Shown here: positions 33,637-42,483 of the stretch, in pieces
Layout: every line of letters starts with the position of its first letter
Numbering within the stretch: position 1 is the stretch's first letter
NCBI GenBank assembly: GCA_020632995.1
Contig: JACKEN010000007.1
Span: forward strand, 248,001 to 312,000
Reading direction: 5' to 3'
Source: Deltaproteobacteria bacterium
GTDB lineage: Bacteria; Myxococcota; Kuafuiibacteriia; Kuafuiibacteriales; Kuafuiibacteriaceae
DNA length: 64,000 nt
Notes under the pieces: model-generated
The model's database searches: none
Seen by the model: only the letters and a program-made list of their open reading frames with translations
What the model was told of the DNA's origin: nothing
Translations under genes and position numbers: made by a program

Positions 33637-34857
33637 ATGAGCTTGCAAGGTGGATTGGACTGCGACGCGGCGCTCAGACTGGCGGGTCACGTCTTCGACT
33701 GCGCAATGGACCCGTCTCACTGGCCGTTGACGCTCCAGGCGTTCCTGGGCGCCTTCCGGTGCCAGGGGGCGGCCCTGGTGCAGGTCTCCAAACACGAGCC
33801 CCGCACGGTGCTGCGCGAGACCTACGCGGGCGCGCCGCCCTCGCCCCGGCAGCTCGCGCACTACCGGGCCCTCGATCCCAGCGACCCGCGCGTGATCTGG
33901 GCCGCCGGGCGCTTCGGAGTAGCGCGGGCCTCCAACCTCGAGCCGCCCAACGCCGCAGGTCCGGCCGCGGTGGAGTACGTCCTGGTGCTCCCCGAGCTGG
34001 TGGACGACCAGATGGTGGTGACGCTCTGGCTGAGCCGCAGCACCGAGCCCTTCAACGCGGCCGACGTGTATGCGCTGCAGTCCATGCACCCGCACCTGAT
34101 GCGGGCGCTCCGCACCCAGCACCGGCTGGGGGCGGCGGAGGGCCTGGGCCGAGACCTGCGCGACGCCCTGCAGCGGCTCCCGGTGGGGGTCATCATCGTG
34201 GAGCCGAGCGGCAAGGTGCGCTTCCTCTCGGAGGCGGCGGAGCGGGTGGTGGCGCTGGCGGACGGCCTCGGGGTGGTCGACGGCGCCCTCGCTGCGCGTG
34301 CGGTCGAGACGAACGAGCGTCTGCAGGCGCTCTTGCAGCGGGCGCTGGACGCGGCCCGGGCCGAGTACACCCAGCCCGAAGACACCCTGGTGGTGCCACG
34401 GCCGAGCGGCGCGCGGCCCTACGAGGTCCTGGTGACCCCGCTGCGGGCCGACCGGCTGGCGCTGTGGCCCGAGGAGCCCTCGGCCATGGTGATCATCCAC
34501 GATCCCGCGGCCGTCGGCACCCTCCCGTGGGAGCTGGTGCAGCGCCTCTACGGCCTGTCGCCGGCCGAGGCCAAGCTCAGCGTGGCGCTGGCGGGGGGCG
34601 CGGCGATCAAGGACTACGCCGAGAGCGCCGCGATCTCGGTCGAGACCGCGCGCAGCCAGCTCAAGGCGGCCATGGCCAAGACCCGCACCCACCGGCAGGC
34701 GGAGCTGATCCGGCGCATCCTCACCGGCCCCGCGGCGTACACCTCGAGCGGGCCGGCAGCCGTGAGCGAGCGGCCGGAAGCGCGGGCCGAGTACCGCCCC
34801 ACCAACGGCAACGTCCACCCGCTGGCGGAGTGGCAGAGCCCACCTCAGGGCAACTGA
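33637..34857 (+). CDS. LuxR-type (C-terminal HTH) transcriptional regulator with long sensor region
   Basis: 406 residues. The last 90 residues carry a LuxR/GerE-like helix-turn-helix: LSPAEAKLSVALAGGAAIKDYAESAAISVETARSQLKAAMAKTRTHRQAELI, with the typical turn SVETARSQLK and the recognition helix after it. The N-terminal 300 residues contain a PAS-like middle part (ALQRLPVGVIIVEPSGKVRFLSEAAERVVA, about 172-201). No receiver or autoinducer-binding motif can be named. ATG at 33637 has GGAGG 9 nt upstream, one of the clearest ribosome binding sites here. The target is unknown; the symporter gene 72 bp downstream is a candidate. Confidence 0.78.
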   Translation: MSLQGGLDCDAALRLAGHVFDCAMDPSHWPLTLQAFLGAFRCQGAALVQVSKHEPRTVLRETYAGAPPSPRQLAHYRALDPSDPRVIWAAGRFGVARASNLEPPNAAGPAAVEYVLVLPELVDDQMVVTLWLSRSTEPFNAADVYALQSMHPHLMRALRTQHRLGAAEGLGRDLRDALQRLPVGVIIVEPSGKVRFLSEAAERVVALADGLGVVDGALAARAVETNERLQALLQRALDAARAEYTQPEDTLVVPRPSGARPYEVLVTPLRADRLALWPEEPSAMVIIHDPAAVGTLPWELVQRLYGLSPAEAKLSVALAGGAAIKDYAESAAISVETARSQLKAAMAKTRTHRQAELIRRILTGPAAYTSSGPAAVSERPEARAEYRPTNGNVHPLAEWQSPPQGN

Positions 34858-34914
34858 CGCGCCGGGCCACCGGCCCTGCCCGGAGCGCGCCTTTCCCCTC
34901 CCGCCGGTCCGCGG

Positions 34915-34920
34915 TAGGAC
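34915..34920 (+). promoter_or_regulatory. Putative -10 element of the symporter gene
   Basis: TAGGAC, 9 nt before the GTG at 34930. Confidence 0.3.
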
Positions 34921-34929
34921 TCCAGGGTC

Positions 34930-36393
34930 GTGGATCCCGTACTCATCGGCTTCGTGGTGTACCTGGCGGTCGTGCTGGTGGCGGGCACGCTCACCTACCG
35001 CCTGACCAAGACGCAGGAAGACTTCCTCCTCGCCGGGCGGCGCCTGAACGTGTGGGTGGCCACCTTCTCGGAGCGGGCGAGCGGCGAGTCGGTGTGGCTC
35101 CTGCTCGGCCTGCCCGCGGCGGCCATGACCGCGGGGCTGGTCGAGGTGTGGACCGCGCTTGGCAGCGTGGCGGGCATCGCGTTCGCGTGGTGGGTGGTGG
35201 CGGCGCCCCTGCGGCGTGAGACCGAGCGCTTCGACGCGCTGACCCTGCCGGAGTACTTCAGCGCGCGCTTCGGCGCCCACGCCAACGCCATCCGGATCGC
35301 CGCCACCGGCATCACGCTGTTCTTCTACGCCTTCTACCTCGCGGCCCAGTTCAACGGCGCCGGCAAGATCCTGGACGTCACCTTCGACATCCCGCCCCAG
35401 TGGGGCATGGCCATCGGCGCGGCGGTGGTGATCCTCTACACGATGGCGGGTGGCTTCTTCGCGGTGGCCTGGACCGACCTCATCCAGGCCATCATCATGA
35501 TCGCCACCCTGGTGATCCTCCCGGTGGTGGGGCTCTATGAGTTGGACCAGCGCGGGTCGAGCCTGGGCGCTGGATTTCATGAGTTCCCCAACCTGGCCTC
35601 ATGGACCGGCGGCAAGTCGGGCCTCGCCGCGCTCGCCGCCATCGTCGGCGGCATGTCTTGGGGCTTCGGGTACTCCGGCCAGCCGCACACCGTGACCCGC
35701 TTCATGTCGGTGCGCGACGAGCAGCAGATCAAGGTCGGCCGGATCATCGCGGTGGTGTGGGCGGTGCTGGCCTTCACCGGGGCCGTGCTCATCGGGCTGG
35801 TGGGGATCTCGATGTACGAGATCATGTCCTTCGACAACGGCGACGTGGAGCACCTCATGCCGCGCATGGCGGTCGACCTCCTGCCGGGGTGGCTGGCCGG
35901 GATCCTGGTGTCCGGCGCGATCGCGGCGATGATGAGCACCGCGGACTCTCAGCTCCTGGTGGGGACCTCCGCGGTCGCCGAAGACGTGATCCACAAGGGC
36001 ATGAAGAAGGACCTGAGCCCGAAGCAGCTGGTGACGCTGAGCCGCGTGGTCACGCTGGGCCTGGGGCTCGCCGGGTTCCTCCTCGCCATCACGAGCGACA
36101 AGCTCGTCTTCGCGCTGGTGAGCTACGCGTGGTCGGGCCTCGCCGCCTCCTTCGGGCCAGCGCTGGTCCTCACCCTCCACTGGCGCGGCACCTCGGGGCG
36201 CGGCGTCCTCGCGGGTATGGTGGTGGGCGCGGCGAGCACGGTGATCTGGGGAAACCTCGGCTACCTCGGCATCTACTGGGGGGAAGTGCTGAGTGAACGG
36301 GTGGTGTCATTCTTCCTCGCGCTCTTCACGGTGGTGGTGGTGAGCCGTCTGAGACCCGACGCAAGCCAACCTGCCAGGGGGGCCGCCGGCTGA
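34930..36393 (+). CDS. Sodium/solute symporter, PutP-like (SSS family)
   Basis: 487 residues with about 13 hydrophobic segments, as in PutP (502). Diagnostic stretches are TKTQEDFLLAGRRL after TM1, ERASGESVWLLLGLPAAA in TM2 (the Na+/substrate site region), GGMSWGFGYSGQPHTVTRFMSVRD, and GAIAAMMSTADSQLLVGTSAVAEDV in TM8 with the Ser/Thr pair that binds sodium. It most resembles proline symporters; substrate is inferred. GTG start. Confidence 0.88.
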   Translation: MDPVLIGFVVYLAVVLVAGTLTYRLTKTQEDFLLAGRRLNVWVATFSERASGESVWLLLGLPAAAMTAGLVEVWTALGSVAGIAFAWWVVAAPLRRETERFDALTLPEYFSARFGAHANAIRIAATGITLFFYAFYLAAQFNGAGKILDVTFDIPPQWGMAIGAAVVILYTMAGGFFAVAWTDLIQAIIMIATLVILPVVGLYELDQRGSSLGAGFHEFPNLASWTGGKSGLAALAAIVGGMSWGFGYSGQPHTVTRFMSVRDEQQIKVGRIIAVVWAVLAFTGAVLIGLVGISMYEIMSFDNGDVEHLMPRMAVDLLPGWLAGILVSGAIAAMMSTADSQLLVGTSAVAEDVIHKGMKKDLSPKQLVTLSRVVTLGLGLAGFLLAITSDKLVFALVSYAWSGLAASFGPALVLTLHWRGTSGRGVLAGMVVGAASTVIWGNLGYLGIYWGEVLSERVVSFFLALFTVVVVSRLRPDASQPARGAAG

Positions 36394-36585
36394 ATACTCG
36401 AGGCGAATACAGACTCATCCCCTCGATGGGTTAAGGGCGATCTCGTAGGAGTAATCGACGGTATCGTCCAAGACGTGTCGATCGGCCGACACCTGTCAGC
36501 GGACCGTCACCGCGGGGCGTCGAGATCTCGACACCCGACTTGAGCGAAAATCGAAAAGCGGATCGCTTTGGAACTGGCACGCACG
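36394..36585. promoter_or_regulatory. Longest intergenic region, with two inverted repeats
   Basis: 192 bp without a credible ORF. It holds GTCGAGATCTCGAC, a perfect 14-bp palindrome at 36519-36532, and GTGTCG-ATCGGC-CGACAC, 6-bp arms at 36475-36492. Third-position composition drops and AT content rises toward 36540-36580 (GCGAAAATCGAAAAGCG). It probably contains the promoter and operator of the ThDP enzyme gene; no clear -10/-35 pair could be fixed. Confidence 0.4.
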
Positions 36586-38409
36586 ATGCTCAGGGTGCCC
36601 AGCGTGCAAACGACCTTGCCATCGAGCCCGACGGCGCCCTCCGCGCTCTCGTCCCCGCTTGAGAAGGAACCGTCCAAAGACGTCCCAGAGCTGGACGTCG
36701 TCCCACAGCGGGAGCGGATGGCCCGCACCGCCGAGGTGCTGGTGCAGGTGCTGGAGTCGGCCGGGGTCGAGGCCGCGTTCGGGCTGCCGGGCGGCGCGAT
36801 CTCTCCGGTGCTCGACGCGCTCCTCGACCACCCGAAGATCCGCGTGGTCACCACGAAGCACGAGGCCGGCGCGATCTTCGCGGCGATCGGCTACGCCCGC
36901 GCCACCGAGAAGGTCGCGGTGGTGGTGGTCACGTCGGGGCCAGGCATCCTCAACACGTTGACCGGGCTGGCCTCCGCGTTCGCGGACGGTGTGCCGGTGC
37001 TCGTGCTCGCAGGCGAGGTGGCGCGGAGCGCCCAGGGCAAGGGTGGCCTGCAAGAGGGCAGCAGCTACGCGCTCAACGTCGTGGCCAGCACCCGCCCGGT
37101 CTGCAAGTGGGCGGCGGAGGTCCCGACCTCCAGCGCCGCGCCCCACATGATCCGGCGCGCCCTCGAGGTGGCCCAGACCGGCCGCAAGGGCCCGGTGGTC
37201 CTGACCCTGCCGCTGGACATCAGCAGCCAGCCGGTCCCGGTGCCGGCCCAGTTCGGCGCCGCGACGCAGGAGCACACGCTCGAGCCCAAGGCGGTGCGTT
37301 GGGCGGCCGACGCGCTGACGCGGAGCGAGCGCCGGGTCATCGTGGCCGGCTCCGGAGTGCGCTTCGGGGAGGGCCCTCGGCTGCTGCGCCAGGTGGCGGA
37401 GCGCCTGGGCTGCCCGGTGATCACCACCCCGAAGGCCAAGGGCGTGTTCCCGGAGAGCCACCCGCTGGCCCTCGGCATCTTCGGGATCGGCGGGCACCCC
37501 TCCAGCTCCGAGTTCCTCGAGGAGGGCGTCGACACCCTGCTCGCCCTGGGCACGAGCCTGGGGGACCTGTCGACGAACGGCTGGAGCAAGCTCCTCAAGC
37601 CCCGACACACCCTCATCCAGGTGGACATCGACGGCAGTCAGCTCGGCCGCGGCTACGCCCCCCAGCTCGCGGTGGAGGCCCCGGCCGCGGCGTTCCTGCA
37701 GGCCCTGTTGCCATTGCTCCCGAAGAAGGGGCGCCCGGTCAGCTACGGGCTACGGCGCCTGCAGGAGCCGGGGGTGAAGGAGGTCGGTGAGGAGGGCCAC
37801 ATCACGCCCCAGCGGGCCCTGTGGGAGCTGCAACACATCCTGCCGCGCGACACCATCTATACGGTGGACAGCGGCGAGCACACCCTCTTCGCCCTCCACT
37901 ACATGTCCGCGGACCGCCCCGACGCCGTCATGACGATGCTGGGCGTCGGCGCCATGGGCTCCAGCGTCCCCGCCGCGCTGGGGGCCAAGCTCGGCCACCC
38001 CGAGCGCAGCGTCGCCGTGCTCTGCGGGGACGGCGGCTTCGCCATGTGCGCCCCGGAGCTGGCCACCGCCACGCAACATGGCCTGCCCATGGTGGTGGCG
38101 GTCTTCAACGACGGGCGTCTGGGGATGGTGGAGGTCGGCCACCGGATGATCTTCGGTCGCTCTCCCGACTTCGGGCTGGAACCCGTGGACGTGGCGGGGC
38201 TGGGCGCGGCGCTCGGCGCCGACACCCTCACCGTCACCCAGCCCGGCGAGATCCTGGCCGCGGCGTCGCGCCTGGTGGGCGCGACGCGACCGCTGGTGAT
38301 CGACATCCACATCGACCGCACCGAGTCGATGCCAAGAAACGCTCGCACCCAGAAGCTGGCAGAGGACGCTGGCTGGCCGGGTGCAGAGCCCCCAAGGAGC
38401 AAGTCATGA
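36586..38409 (+). CDS. Thiamine diphosphate-dependent enzyme, acetolactate synthase/decarboxylase-like
   Basis: About 607 residues. The Pyr domain has FGLPGGAISPVLDAL and TTKHEAGAIFAAIGYARAT, whose Glu (about residue 93) activates ThDP. The central domain binds no obvious FAD signature. The PP domain has the metal/ThDP motif GDGGFAMCAPELATATQHGLPMVVAVFNDGRLGMVE (GDG...N about 28 residues apart). Family members make acetolactate, acyloins or decarboxylate 2-oxo acids. The first 45 residues form a Ser/Pro-rich extension whose codons look coding; a start at 36718 would remove it. Its stop overlaps the KAS III gene start (ATGA), so both enzymes probably share a pathway. No ilvN or ilvC is near, which argues against ordinary valine synthesis. 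Confidence 0.85.
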   Translation: MLRVPSVQTTLPSSPTAPSALSSPLEKEPSKDVPELDVVPQRERMARTAEVLVQVLESAGVEAAFGLPGGAISPVLDALLDHPKIRVVTTKHEAGAIFAAIGYARATEKVAVVVVTSGPGILNTLTGLASAFADGVPVLVLAGEVARSAQGKGGLQEGSSYALNVVASTRPVCKWAAEVPTSSAAPHMIRRALEVAQTGRKGPVVLTLPLDISSQPVPVPAQFGAATQEHTLEPKAVRWAADALTRSERRVIVAGSGVRFGEGPRLLRQVAERLGCPVITTPKAKGVFPESHPLALGIFGIGGHPSSSEFLEEGVDTLLALGTSLGDLSTNGWSKLLKPRHTLIQVDIDGSQLGRGYAPQLAVEAPAAAFLQALLPLLPKKGRPVSYGLRRLQEPGVKEVGEEGHITPQRALWELQHILPRDTIYTVDSGEHTLFALHYMSADRPDAVMTMLGVGAMGSSVPAALGAKLGHPERSVAVLCGDGGFAMCAPELATATQHGLPMVVAVFNDGRLGMVEVGHRMIFGRSPDFGLEPVDVAGLGAALGADTLTVTQPGEILAAASRLVGATRPLVIDIHIDRTESMPRNARTQKLAEDAGWPGAEPPRSKS

Positions 38410-39491
38410 AGCGCACCGCCGTAGGTGTCTACGGTCTCGGGGTCTATCTCCCCGAGACGATTCGAACGAACGACTGGTGGCCCGCCGAGGTGGTGGCCAA
38501 GTGGGGCGGCACGCACAACGGCCGCCTGGATCGCCCGCCGGAGGGCCCCGAGGAGCTGGAGACGGAGGGCGCCAGGATGGTGCTCGAGGCCATGGCGCAC
38601 TACCGCGCGGACCCCTTCAAGGGGACCAAGCAGCGGCGGGTCATGTCCCCGGACATGCAGACCACCGACATGGAGCTCCTGGCCGCGCAACAAGCCTTGC
38701 AGAACGCGGGGGTGGAGCCGAAGGAGATCGACCTGTTCCTCTCCTCCACCACCCTGCCCGACTTCCTGATGTCGCCCAACAGCTGCAAGGTCCACGAGCA
38801 GCTCGGCCTGCCGAAGCGCTGCTTCACCCTCCAGACCGAGGGGGTGTGCAACGCGTTCCTGATGCAGCTCGCGCTGGCCGAGCAGATGATCGCCTCGGGC
38901 CAGGCCCACCGCGCGCTGCTCGTCCAGTCGGCGGGCATGAGCCGCCTCCACCTCCCTGATGACCCCATGTCCGCGTGGTTCGGCGACGCCGCCACCGCGG
39001 TGGTGGTGGGTCCGGTGGAGGAGGGCTACGGGGTCCACGGGCGCGCGCACATGACCGACGGGTCGCTCTACGGCGCGGTGGTCGCCGGTCTGCCCGGCAA
39101 GCGCTGGTACGATGACGGCCTGGTCCGGGGCTACGTGGCGAACCCTGCCCTCGCCCGGAAGATGGTCACGGCGGGCCTGCACGACAGCAAGGAGATCGTC
39201 CGCGCCGCCCTGGAGGAGGCCCAGGTCAAGCCAGAGCAGGTGGACTTCTACGGGAGCCACCAGGGCTTCGTGTGGTTCCGAGAGGTGACGCAGCGCCTGG
39301 TCGGCATCGCCCACGCCAAGACGGTGGACACCTACACCTGGGCCGGCAGCTGTCTGGGCGCCAACATTCCGCTGGGTCTGTACACGGCTGAGAAGGAGGG
39401 TACGCTCCAGCCGGGCGATCGCGCGGTGCTCATGTCCGGCGGCGTCGGCGCGGTGCTCTCGTCCGTCGTCATGCGGTGGGGGCGCGGCTGA
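38406..39491 (+). CDS. KAS III-like (FabH superfamily) condensing enzyme, atypical active site
   Basis: 361 residues, thiolase fold. The nucleophile is Cys148 in TEGVCNAFLMQLALA and the His is His285 in FYGSHQGFVWF (FabH: PHQAN). At the FabH catalytic Asn position, NTS-AASIPLAL, this protein reads AGSCLGANIPLGL, so the Asn is replaced by Ser (about 315). Loss of that Asn is known from relatives that do acyl transfer or ester/beta-keto formation without malonyl decarboxylation (for example CerJ or OleA-like enzymes). It probably joins an acyl thioester to another carbonyl or alcohol. Coupled by ATGA to the ThDP enzyme. Confidence 0.83.
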   Translation: MKRTAVGVYGLGVYLPETIRTNDWWPAEVVAKWGGTHNGRLDRPPEGPEELETEGARMVLEAMAHYRADPFKGTKQRRVMSPDMQTTDMELLAAQQALQNAGVEPKEIDLFLSSTTLPDFLMSPNSCKVHEQLGLPKRCFTLQTEGVCNAFLMQLALAEQMIASGQAHRALLVQSAGMSRLHLPDDPMSAWFGDAATAVVVGPVEEGYGVHGRAHMTDGSLYGAVVAGLPGKRWYDDGLVRGYVANPALARKMVTAGLHDSKEIVRAALEEAQVKPEQVDFYGSHQGFVWFREVTQRLVGIAHAKTVDTYTWAGSCLGANIPLGLYTAEKEGTLQPGDRAVLMSGGVGAVLSSVVMRWGRG

Positions 39492-39556
39492 CCGATCCAA
39501 TACACCCCGCGTCGCATTCCGAGATCGATCCATTCAAGTCCTCGCGCCGAATGCCG

Positions 39557-39562
39557 TACTGA
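39557..39562 (+). promoter_or_regulatory. Possible -10 element before the hybrid kinase gene
   Basis: TACTGA, 9 nt before the ATG at 39572. The 80-bp gap behind the KAS III-like gene is short, so read-through is also likely. Confidence 0.25.
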
Positions 39563-39571
39563 TCCCGGGCG

Positions 39572-41512
39572 ATGGATGGCCACCCTACGGCTCCGGCGAC
39601 CGCCGCCCTGGCCGTACCAGCTGGGATGGAGGTGTCCCGACGCGCCATCGAGGCGTTCATCGTCATCGCCAAGGAGCGGGGCCTCGACTGGGCCCGCCTC
39701 ACCGAAGGCCTCTCCCTCGACCCCAGCGACCACTCCACCTCCGGCTCCATCTCGTGGCACGGCTTCGCGCTCCTGAATGATCGGATCGAGCGGCTGCTGG
39801 GCGGCCCGGATCAGATGATCCATGCCGGCACGAGCGTGGTGGACATACCGGGTCTGAAGCGCTTCGCGCGGGCGGTGGCGCTCTTCGCCGACGTCCAGAA
39901 GGTCTATCGCGGCGCCAACGACTTCTCCCGCAAGCGCCTGTTCAGGCACCTGGAGAGCACCCTCGAGGTCGTGTCTCCGCGCCTCATGCGGATGGTGGTG
40001 ACGGTGCCGCCCCCCTACCCGGTCAGCGACGCGTTCTTCCGCTTCCTGGCCGGGGTCTTCGCCACCCCCCCGAGGCTGGTGGCCCTACCCGACGCCCTGG
40101 TGCGGATCACCATCGACGGCAACCGCTGCACCTACGAGATCAGCCACGCCTCGTCCTCCACCCTCTGGAGCCGAGTCCGGCAGTTCTTCCGGGTGCTGTT
40201 CCACGCCCACCACACCCTGCACGAGCTGGAGCTCCAGAACCAGGAGCTGACCCGCCAGCTGGTGGAGGTGGCGGAGGCCCGGCGCCTCGCGGAGGCCACC
40301 TCGCGACACAAGTCCGAGTTCCTCTCGACCATGAGCCACGAGATCCGCACCCCGCTGAACGCGGTGGTGGGGGCCCTGAACCTCATGCACGACGCCCACG
40401 AGGAGACCGAGCGGCTGGAGCACCACCAGACCATCCGGCGCGGCGCGGACCGGTTGGTGGACGTGCTGCAGCAGGTCCTGGACTTCTCCGACATGGACGC
40501 GGGCCGCCTCACCCTCGTGCACCGGCCCTTCGATCTGGGCCCGACGATCCGCAACCTCCATACGCTGATGCGGCCGGCGGCGGAGGCCAAGGGGCTGACG
40601 CTCCAGGTCAGCATCGCCGCAGGCCTGCCGACGTCGGTCCTCGGGGACGAGCGTCGTCTGCAACAGATATTGCGCAACCTGATGGACAACGCCATCAAGT
40701 ACACCGCTCGAGGGACCATCCGCGTGCAGGTCGGGCCCGGCGACAAGGACAGCCCCGACACCATCCGCTTCAGCGTCCACGACACCGGGCCCGGCATCCC
40801 CCAGCCCAAGCAGGCGCAGCTCTTCGAGGCCTTCGTCCAGGAGGATGGGTCCCTCACCCGTCGCCACGAGGGCGCGGGGCTGGGGCTCACCATCGCGCAG
40901 CAGCTCACCCGGCTCATGGGCGGTCGGATCGAGCTGGAGAGCACGGTGGGCCAGGGCAGCAACTTCTCCTTCACCGTCCCGCTCCCCCCCGCCACGGACT
41001 CCAGCTTCACCGGCGACATCCTGCTCCAGGACGGCCGCTACCCGGTCGCGGTCCTCGGCCGCACCTCCCGCTCCCCGCTCCCCACCCCGGTCGCGGTGGC
41101 GCCCGCCCTCCCGATCCTGGTGGTGGAGGACAACCCGGTGAACCAACGCATCCTGGTCAGGACGCTGGAGCGCCTCGGCTACCGGGCGGTCACCGCGAAC
41201 GACGGCGTGGAGGCGGTGGAGGCGGTGCGCAAGCGGACCTTCAGCCTCATCCTGATGGACATCCAGATGCCCAACATGGACGGGATGGAGGCCACCCGGA
41301 CCATCCGCGAGATCGGCGGCGCCATGGGCAGCGTGCCGGTGGTGGCGGTCACCGCCAACTCATCTCCCGGCCACCGCGAGGCCTGCCTCGCCGCGGGCAT
41401 GAACGAGTACATCACCAAGCCGGTCAAGGTGGACCTCCTGAAGGTGATCCTCACCGGGTTGCTGCCGCCCTCAGGCTCCTCGTCATCCACCGGCGCCCTG
41501 GCCGGCGCGTGA
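39572..41512 (+). CDS. Hybrid sensor histidine kinase with C-terminal receiver
   Basis: 646 residues, no membrane segments. Residues 20-210 are an unassigned soluble sensory region (RRAIEAFIVIAKERGLDWARL, later DALVRITIDGNRCTYEISHASSSTL). A short coiled coil (215-245) leads to HisKA with SEFLSTMSHEIRTPLNAVVG (His256). The ATPase domain has RNLMDNAIKYT (N box, 368-378), DTGPGIP (404-410) and GAGLGLTIAQQL. The receiver begins PILVVEDNPVNQRIL (514-528), with phospho-acceptor Asp563 in LILMDIQMPNMDG and Lys in NEYITKPVK. It lies 80 bp after the ThDP/KAS III pair and may sense its product. Its tail overlaps the convergent hydrolase gene by 30 bp. Confidence 0.9.
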   Translation: MDGHPTAPATAALAVPAGMEVSRRAIEAFIVIAKERGLDWARLTEGLSLDPSDHSTSGSISWHGFALLNDRIERLLGGPDQMIHAGTSVVDIPGLKRFARAVALFADVQKVYRGANDFSRKRLFRHLESTLEVVSPRLMRMVVTVPPPYPVSDAFFRFLAGVFATPPRLVALPDALVRITIDGNRCTYEISHASSSTLWSRVRQFFRVLFHAHHTLHELELQNQELTRQLVEVAEARRLAEATSRHKSEFLSTMSHEIRTPLNAVVGALNLMHDAHEETERLEHHQTIRRGADRLVDVLQQVLDFSDMDAGRLTLVHRPFDLGPTIRNLHTLMRPAAEAKGLTLQVSIAAGLPTSVLGDERRLQQILRNLMDNAIKYTARGTIRVQVGPGDKDSPDTIRFSVHDTGPGIPQPKQAQLFEAFVQEDGSLTRRHEGAGLGLTIAQQLTRLMGGRIELESTVGQGSNFSFTVPLPPATDSSFTGDILLQDGRYPVAVLGRTSRSPLPTPVAVAPALPILVVEDNPVNQRILVRTLERLGYRAVTANDGVEAVEAVRKRTFSLILMDIQMPNMDGMEATRTIREIGGAMGSVPVVAVTANSSPGHREACLAAGMNEYITKPVKVDLLKVILTGLLPPSGSSSSTGALAGA

Positions 41513-42400
41513 TCTCAGGAACTCGAGCAAGACCGCCTGCACCCGCTCCGGCTCCTCGTGCTGGACCCAGTGGGTCGCCTCGTCGAACCACTCCACGCGG
41601 ACGTCGTCACACAGCGCCTCGGTGGCTGGCACGAGCGCGGGGGAGAGCAAGGCATCCTGCCGACCCCAGATGATCTGGGCGGGGACGTGCACCCGAGGAT
41701 CCTCGGGCGGCGGGCCGAGCGAGGTCCGGAGCACCGCGCGGTACCAGTCCACCATCGCCCGGGCCGCCCCAGGCTGGCTCCACGCCGCCTGGTAGACCGG
41801 GAGATCCGCCTCGTCGAACGCGCCCGGGCGCCCGATGGCGGCCATGCGCGAGAAGAGCGCCCTGCCCCCCTGGCGGAGGAGCGCCCGCTCGGGGAGCACC
41901 GGGAGCTGGAAGAAGAACATGTACCAGCTGCGCCGCGCCTGCTCGAGGCGGGTACCGACGCCCTCGGACCGGGTGAGGAGCACGCGGCGGAGCACCTCGG
42001 GGTGGGGCACGTTCAGGGCGCTGACCGCGCTGACCCGGTCCGGGTGGCGCATCGCCGTCCACCACGCCACCGCCGCGCCCCAGTCGTGCCCGACGACGCA
42101 GGCCGTCTTGCGACCGGCGGCCTCGATGAGGCCGACCACGTCCTGGGCCAGGGTGTCGAGGGCGTAGTCCTCCACCCGGGCCGGCTTGTCGCTCAGGTTG
42201 TAGCCCCGCTGGTCCGGGGCCAGCACCCGGAACCCGGCCTCGGCCAGGGCCGGGATGTATCGGCGCCAGGCCCACCACAGCTCCGGGAACCCGTGGAGGA
42301 GGACCACGAGGGGCCCGTCCTCGGGTCCGGCGGTGGCCACGTGCAGCGTGACCCCGTTGGTGCTCATGTAGCCCAGCTGGACCCCGCGAACGCCCACCAT
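41483..42400 (-). CDS. Alpha/beta hydrolase, epoxide hydrolase-like
   Basis: 305 residues (294 if the ATG at 42367 is used). LLHGFPELWWAWR supplies the HGFP oxyanion motif of epoxide hydrolases and haloalkane dehalogenases, VVGHDWGAAVAWW the Asp nucleophile (GHDWG rather than GxSxG), and ATHWVQHEEPERVQAVLLEFL the catalytic His. PDQRGYNLSDKP is the typical strand-4 segment. An Asp nucleophile favours epoxide or haloalkane hydrolysis over ester hydrolysis. Convergent with the hybrid kinase and divergent from the lipoprotein at 42484. Confidence 0.88.
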   Translation of the reverse strand: MVGVRGVQLGYMSTNGVTLHVATAGPEDGPLVVLLHGFPELWWAWRRYIPALAEAGFRVLAPDQRGYNLSDKPARVEDYALDTLAQDVVGLIEAAGRKTACVVGHDWGAAVAWWTAMRHPDRVSAVSALNVPHPEVLRRVLLTRSEGVGTRLEQARRSWYMFFFQLPVLPERALLRQGGRALFSRMAAIGRPGAFDEADLPVYQAAWSQPGAARAMVDWYRAVLRTSLGPPPEDPRVHVPAQIIWGRQDALLSPALVPATEALCDDVRVEWFDEATHWVQHEEPERVQAVLLEFLRSRAGQGAGG

Positions 42401-42471
42401 GGCGCCGCCACCCTGGGAGGCGACCTGCAGGCAGTCAAGCCCGCTGGGGCGACAGCGGGGCCCTGCCTGTG

Positions 42472-42477
42472 GATAAT
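42472..42477 (+). promoter_or_regulatory. Putative -10 element (GATAAT) of the beta-helix lipoprotein gene
   Basis: GATAAT, one base from consensus TATAAT, exactly 6 nt before GTG 42484. An in-frame GTG at 42469 precedes the hexamer and is unlikely to be transcribed from it. Confidence 0.5.
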
Positions 42478-42483
42478 GGGCGG

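Noticed and set aside
36586..38409. ThDP enzyme as the biosynthetic acetolactate synthase large subunit (ilvB)
   Set aside because: No regulatory subunit or other branched-chain gene is adjacent, and it is coupled to a KAS III-like gene instead. The call was kept at family level.
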